From Blastocystis hominis (lineage: Eukaryota > Sar > Bigyra > Opalinata > Blastocystidae): a stretch of 64,000 bases of DNA. Below, in pieces: positions 57,288 to 64,000 of the stretch (its first letter is position 1; every line of letters starts with the position of its first letter). A model generated the notes under the pieces. That model made no database searches. It was not told the origin of the DNA and was given only the letters and a program-made list of their open reading frames with translations. The DNA lies in assembly GCF_000151665.1 (NCBI RefSeq), contig NW_013171815.1:881153-945152 (forward strand), read 5' to 3'. The position numbers and the translations under genes are program-made.

Positions 57288-60179
57288 TTGATTGGATTTG
57301 ATTCATAGATGTTTCTTCCATTCTCGCTGATCTTGTCCACTAAATCAAGCATTAAATCTATAATTTTGATTTGATTTGAATTGTTCAGTGATTCGTCATT
57401 GTTTAGGAACATTTCCATTGATTGATTGATTGTTTGTTTCAAACCGATTCTTGATCACAATTCATGATTCTATAATTATCAAAATATCAATTCTGTCTGA
57501 TTATTATGATATTCTTCTTTACCATTTTAACAATGATACTGAATTATGATTGTTGTTTCAATCAATCAATCAATCAATCATTGTTTTCGATCATTATTAT
57601 CATTATCATTAATATTACCAATGAGCCAATGATCACATATTGAACATTCACAAATGATGAATCTAATCTACCAATAATAATAATAATAATATACAAATGA
57701 TGGTTTGAATAGGTTTGAACTAGGATTTGTTCAATATTGATAGGAAACTGCTTGCTTCGAATAATCATCATCATAATCATCATGAATAATAAGATTGGAT
57801 TTGATAGTGACACAATGGAATGGTTGGAATCGATTGATATTGGATGATTATTCACATTTGTGAATCCATTGTTAAATCGGTAGATAATACAATACAATAG
57901 AATGATTGATATTGAATTCGGATATTGATTTTGACTTATTGAATAAGAATCGATCACTGTATACATAGAATAGAATAGAATAGAATCAAATAGAGGTGAA
58001 ATGGATAAAGCAAGGCAATAAAACTAGAATAGAATAGAATAGAATAGAATAGAATAGAATCCGATTGAATAGCATTGGAAATCATATTGGATTCACCATT
58101 CAATCAATCCAACTATCATTTGTTTGTTTGTTTGTTTGTTTATCAATGAGTCACAAAACATGGATTTATCAATTTGATAATAATGGAATCAAATCGGATG
58201 TGTTTGATACTTGATAGTTGTAGTTAGTAGTAATATCAATCGTGGTTTCACATTTCGATATTTGGATGGAATGTCGTATTCTTCAATATCACACAAACCA
58301 CTCACTCATTCACTCACTCAATCAATCAATCAATGGATGAAAGATAGCTGATTCAAAATGCATATGAATGTTGAATATCGTAAAGAATCAATTCATCATT
58401 CACAATCAATAATACTGATAAGAATAGAAAGGCTGATCAATTTTTTGATCCATTGAATGAATGATTGAATGGTGTGTATTTGGTTAGTTTTCGATCTCCA
58501 TTCATCATCATCATCATTATTATAATGATTGTATGATCATCATCCACATTATTCATCGGTCTATTTCAGCATATTGAATACCATTAGATCACTTTGGTAT
58601 TGTTGATCATGAATAGAATGATTGGATAGGATCGATCAATCAGAATCAGAATCAGATTGATGATGGAATATTTCAACCATCAACCCTCGTGATTATTATT
58701 AGTAGTAGTATTAGTTTTTGTATTTGTATTTGTTCGATTATCAATGATATAGAATCGATCGAATGATTCATTGATAGCGATCCAATCGACTGATAGAATT
58801 ATACAATTGATTCGATCGAATCCAAATGGAACAATCACTCAAACACATTGTAGTCTCAATGGTTGTTTTGCAATTGAATCGATCGAGATTCATGAAATCA
58901 TTATGTTCGATCATTGTATTAGCTGGAATCTATCATTGTACTGTATTGCATAACAATACTCTTATTTCTTTCTTTATTTCTGATCATTATCATTATTATT
59001 ATCATTATTATTGATATCATTCAAATCATTAGATCCTATTCGAACAAGTCAATATGGAATCAGCATTTGATAATCACAATACAATAATGAGACATATTGT
59101 GAGAACCATTTGTGTTGTGGTTTGAATATGAGTATTTCGATAATGGCTTTTCTTGGAATCCATTGTTTGGTTGTATATTCAATATGCTGTTTGTGATTGT
59201 ACACCGATGAATCCACAAATCACATATTTCGAATGAATCTTGATCGAACGACTTCAATCGAATCGTTTTGACAAGATTCATTGCACTTAATCCAATTGAA
59301 TCAATAGGAATCGACACAATCCATATTTGTTTGTTGAGATAGTATTAATTTGGATAATACTCAATGATTCATTATTTTTATGTTTTTGTTTTGTTTTCTA
59401 TTGTTGTTGTTTTGATGTTGCTTATCTATTTTTGATTATTCCATTTTTCATTTGTTGTTGTTGTTGTTGTTTTTCAACTATTGGAATTGATTGTAGTTCA
59501 TTTTATTATTTCATTTTCGATTTTGATTTTTAGTTTATTCTTGTTTGTTTTGCTATTCTTTAGTTTTCTTTGTTTCTTATTTTCTTATATTTGTGCATTT
59601 TCTTAATCCTCCTTTTTTCTTCTTTTCTTTTGTTTTGTTTTGTATTATATGATTCTAATTTGTTTTTAGTTTTTCTTTTTTGTATTTTCTTTTTCTTTAT
59701 TCCTTTTTTAATATTCTAACATTCATCCTTTTATTATTCACTATCCACCAGACAAATTGGATTGTGTCGATTCTTATTGATTCAATTCTCATAAGGAAAT
59801 ATGTGATTATTTGTTTGGATTGTTCCATGTTTTGTTTTGCTTATTTCTCTTTGTTTTCTGTTTATCATCATCATCATTATTATTATTATTATATATCCAT
59901 TTTAACCAATCATAGAATCAATCATGTGCCATCAGTTTGAAACAACAATACAAATTCCACAGATCATTGTAAAATGAACCAGATAGAATTGTTCCAATCA
60001 TAATCAATCGAAATGTGTTCCTATGAAACGAATCAAATCAAATCAAATCAAATGATCAAACGGAATCGAATGAAACACAATGAATCAAATCAAATCAAAT
60101 CACCTAACAAGATAAGATAAGATAAGTTTAAACTTACCAAATGGAATTGAAATCTATGAAAATCATATGAAATCAATTC
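57288..60179. other. AT-rich simple-sequence region, part 1
   Basis: No gene. Begins with a flank resembling those after genes C and D (57,288-57,450). Filled with short motifs such as TCAATCAA, AGAATAGAAT (58,022-58,062), TTTGTTTG and ATTATTATT. Confidence 0.6.
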
Positions 60180-60450
60180 CATTCTATTTATCAACAATAC
60201 TCGAATCGATTTCGATTAAACATACCCCAATGATACAAGTAGATTGACATTTTGAAACAGATTTGGAATATCTATTTACCATCTCTATTCAATATTTAGA
60301 TCCACTTTCCAATATCACCAAAACGAGGACAACAGAAACTCCATTATACAGAAGTTAGTGATGTTAGACTTGGAAGATCCAAAACAAATCATAACCAATC
60401 AATTCATTGTTACTTCGAAGTATCAATGAACAAGAATCATCATCATCCCA
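60180..60450 (-). pseudogene. Relic of the last LRR exons of a family copy
   Basis: Minus strand reads the third single-LRR exon (CTTCCAAGTCTAACATCACT...) with an in-frame TAA and the acceptor TAG turned into TGG, an intron, then the last exon (ATATTCCAAATCTG...) with a TAA and frame errors. Order and spacing match the 3' ends of genes C and E. No MORN or other LRR part is found upstream. Confidence 0.7.
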
Positions 60451-63400
60451 TCTTTCTCCCCTACCTTCCAGTATCCGATATCATATGATACATATTGTTT
60501 TTCCTTCTTATTCATTTATTCATTCTGTTTTCCTTCATCACTCACTCATTCATTCATTCATTCATAGATTAATGGATCATTGATTGTCATAAAGGAAACA
60601 CTTGATTCTTTGCTTTCATTGATTCCATTTCTTCTTTTGTTGACAAGGAATATTGTTATCGATTTTGATGGTCTGGAATCAATGAATGAATAGTAGGGGA
60701 GAAAGAGAGAAATAGCAATAGCAGCAGCAACAATAGTAGCAGTTGTAGTAAGCAATGGACCAAACTATCTATCAAATGATTTAATCAATAATCAGAACCT
60801 ACAATACGAAATCATTTTAAATCAATCGGATTGATGTTTCGTGACAACAATCAATCTTTCCATGCAAACCGACAATCAAATGATCTTCTCTTCATTTATA
60901 TTTAAATCTGAATCGATTCACATAGATTCATTCAATTATGTGGATTGTTTGAAATTGATATGCATTCTTGGTATTTGTTTGTTTTCACATATCGAGTTTG
61001 TTCTTCATTTCGATCATTCCACATAACAATCCAATTGATCTATTATCCAGAATCGATCAGTAAGTATTATTGATTGATTGATTGATTGATCCATGATAAT
61101 AATAATACTCATATTACCAATAATGTGACTATTATCATGGATTTGGTTCTTTCCTTATTTCTTTATTAAACTACATATATGGTTGTTTCAATATTTCTTT
61201 CTATGATTATTACTATTATTATTATTAATCATCAATAGCTATGGATTGTTCTCAGATATTCTTCTTCTCACTCCTTTTACTGTTATTATTCTCATTATTG
61301 CTTGTTATTCAAATACACATTGTTTGTTCTACATCAATTTGGTATTGATTTGATATCGGACACTGCATTGAGTTCACAATTCATCCATTTGGATGATTAC
61401 TCATGTTATTGTTCGTTTCTATTATGTTGTTGCTGCTCATTACTTCATTTCATTTCATTTCATTTTAGTTCTGTTCTAGACATTGCTTTTGAACACATAA
61501 TCTTATTATTATTCTCATTGATTTCTATTACTGTTATTATTGTTGCTGTGCCATTTTAACGAATTCATTGTCGTTATTATTGTTGTTATTTGCTTTGTTG
61601 TTTGATAGATTCATATTATGAAAGAGTATACAGAATAGGCATCGATTCAATCAATCAATCAATCAATCATGCGTTAAACAGTCATAAAAGCATGAATAAA
61701 TGATTGATTGAATGGTTGAATGATTGAATCGATGACATTATTGATGCAGAATTACAGTTCATTGGTTGTGATAAAGGTCTTTGTTGTTTTGTGAATCACT
61801 CCACAGAGAGAGAATCTTTCATTCGTTCATTCAATGATTCAATGATTTGTTGGTTGATTCAATCATTCAATCAACCATCCAAACCAAAGTGAATCAAATA
61901 TGATTTATGAATGAATATAGAATAGATTAGAATAGAATAGAATAGAATAGATTGAATGAATGATTGAATGAGATCCTTGTTACTGATTTACAGATCATTG
62001 GTTGTGAGGAGTGTCTTGAGATTGTCAATCAATTCTTAGATAAGATATCATTCATTCATACATTCATTCATTGATTTGATCGTATAATCATTCAAATATC
62101 CCATTGCAATTCACATGATTGGTCCACTTTATACAGATTTAACGATATTTCCTTGTCAACAATCCATCATTCATTCTTATGGTACAAAATATACATAATC
62201 ACAGTATGGACTCAATTCAAATCGATGTTTGTAGGATTACTCATTCATTCATTTGTTTGTTTGTTTTCATTTCAGTGTTGAATTGCTGAAATCGAATCGA
62301 ATCCAACTCCAATATCACAACCAATCACATTCCCATTCATTTCGATTCTCTCTCATTCACTCTTCATTATCATAATCACGTATTACATTCATAATAAATG
62401 ACTGATACATATCATTGAATGGATCATGATCTTAAGCAATGAATACTATTTCTTCTTTTCGTTTCTTCTTTCTTTCATCCATTCATGGTACAAACCATCT
62501 CCATGCTATGCAATCTTTGTACATTCAACTCATATTCATTCAATAGATTGTGACCAATTACACAAATCATTCCAGTACTATTCTATTCACATATAGCATA
62601 CAATCTGTGATAATATCTAGGAATCATTCAGTTCCAACCACTATATACCAATCATTGTGTATTCCAACTAACAATAACGGAATTTACTACAAACTCCAAT
62701 CATCCATTCATCGATTCGTTATTCCAGTACTAAGTATCAACAGTATTGTTCCTGCTACTCAGAATTAGTTATTTTATGAAAATGGATTTAACAGAATCAA
62801 ACATTGTGTTAAACCAATGAAATGACAGAATCGTGTTTGTCTGGATTTTGTTTGTTTTGAAGCAAAACTATGCATGATCTATGTAATTCGTTTCAGGATG
62901 TGATAAAACAGATCCCTGTGAAATATCATCATTTCAGCTATTGTTCGTCATAATTTGTGAAAATGATTTCATTTCCATTGCTACTTCATACATATGTTAT
63001 TTTCTACTATTCTATTACATTCTAGTATTGTTGTTTTCATTCATATTGGCCATTTCTGATTATTCCACACTTATCTATCTTATTTCACAGTATTCTATTC
63101 CATGGAGTATACTAATAAGCCAAAATATACAATCAATCACAAATACACATTATTCTATCTTCCCATACAGAACAATAATAATGATGATAATGATAACAAA
63201 ACATCAACTAATCACAATCAATACTATTGAGAATTACTATTGTGAAGACTCTTGTTTGTTAATACTGCTCATTCCTTCTCTCAGCTTATAACACGAATTA
63301 GCAACATTATTAGTTGTCATATTTAGAATGTGAATTCATTATGGGCTTTGATACAATTCATATCACACAATATGCATCAAAGTGAAACAATACACATTTG

Positions 63401-64000
63401 TTGTTATTCTATTGCAGATATTCATTTTCCAAGTATTGATTCAAAGTATCTCGAGACTATATTATACAGATTAGTCATATATCAAAGGAAATACAATAAT
63501 ACTTGTGATAAATGACTGATTCATCCTTCCTATTTCTATTGATGAGTTCATCCATATTTGATACATGTCACATAACAAAAATGATCCTATTTTCACTACA
63601 TTAAAAGCTCTTTCGATCAATAATAATATGATTTATCAACTTGTCTCCATCTTAAACCTCATTAATATGGAACAATAGTAGTAAGAAAATGACACTATTT
63701 GTGTGAAACTTGGTGGCAGTTTTCTTTATATGCTATATTGCACAATGACCACAATTGCGATCCTTTGTCCATTGTTGTAATCGACCAACCGATTCTGAGT
63801 CCTCGACTATCGTTCCTAGGCTGTCTGGTCGACAATCATCGGTCAGGAACCAGGTTTCGCGCTTTCTTACACCAATTCCTTTCTACTATCAACCTAGTGC
63901 TCGTTTCTATTGTTGTGTTTGTTGCTTCAGTTATACTTGGATGCAAGAAAGCAGTAGACCTACCTAGCTAATGTGAATTATTGTTATTTCTCTCGTATTT
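60451..64000. other. AT-rich simple-sequence region, part 2
   Basis: No convincing gene. Dominated by imperfect ATTGATTG/CATTCATT/AATCAATC repeats and ATT-rich tracts. A 90-codon open frame at 63,699-63,971 in more balanced sequence has a hydrophobic end but no recognisable motif. Confidence 0.5.

Noticed and set aside
1-64000. tRNA or rRNA genes
   Set aside because: I looked for B-box-like GGTTCGAATCC and rRNA-like segments; the only close match (about 31,490) is within a lipase intron and has no cloverleaf.

Overview
This is a nuclear segment of a protist with very compact genes. Nearly every gene that can be spliced by eye has spliceosomal introns of about 24-40 nt (mode 30-31, GT...AG), and coding sums across most of the rebuilt genes come out divisible by three. 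At least ten genes carry TGTTTGTT (or a one-base variant) 5-100 bases after the coding end, and one gene (UBE2G-like) appears to have a stop codon that exists only after polyadenylation. Short introns, the downstream TGTTTGTT motif and polyadenylation-created stops are published features of Blastocystis (anaerobic gut stramenopile). I infer Blastocystis or a close relative; no database search was possible.

Layout. 1-11,060 is a dense housekeeping block, all on the minus strand: NTH1 (partial), a CDCA7-type zinc-finger protein, NOSIP, a golgin-84-like tail-anchored coiled-coil protein, a secreted GH20 hexosaminidase and a multi-membrane RING protein. 11,490-16,180 holds two members (A, B) of a MORN plus BspA-like LRR family. 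16,800-27,105 is again housekeeping: dUTPase and IleRS (minus), bacterial-type MutS1 and a secreted S1/P1 nuclease (plus), a LITAF-domain protein (minus). 27,916-29,714 is LRR family member C. 30,424-42,049 contains a secreted Cys-rich protein, a class 3 lipase, a bacterial-type UDP-sugar 6-dehydrogenase, UBE2G, ArfGAP, ribosomal protein eL42, a GH27 alpha-galactosidase and a large unrecognised gene. 43,680-64,000 is accessory: LRR pseudogene D, an NDUFA9 gene with frame breaks, MORN-only member F, a decayed virus-like element, a GC-rich FN3-repeat gene with coding microsatellites, LRR member E, an LRR relic, and about 6 kb of AT-rich simple-sequence DNA.

The most unusual content is the MORN-LRR family (A, B, C, D, E, F and a relic). 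Its N-terminal half is MORN-like repeats, sometimes followed by membrane segments. Its C-terminal half is BspA-like LRRs in which single repeats sit on separate phase-1 exons of conserved length (72, 84/87, 54/72, 80 nt). Every copy differs in which modules it keeps, and the copies share 3' flanks beyond the stop codon, so whole segments were duplicated and then eroded.

The secreted enzymes (hexosaminidase, alpha-galactosidase, lipase, S1/P1 nuclease) fit a gut organism that degrades host or food glycans, lipids and nucleic acids. NDUFA9 and a MutS1 with a putative organellar presequence fit a mitochondrion-related organelle that keeps DNA and complex I. Gene models here come from manual splicing and conserved protein motifs; no RNA evidence was available.
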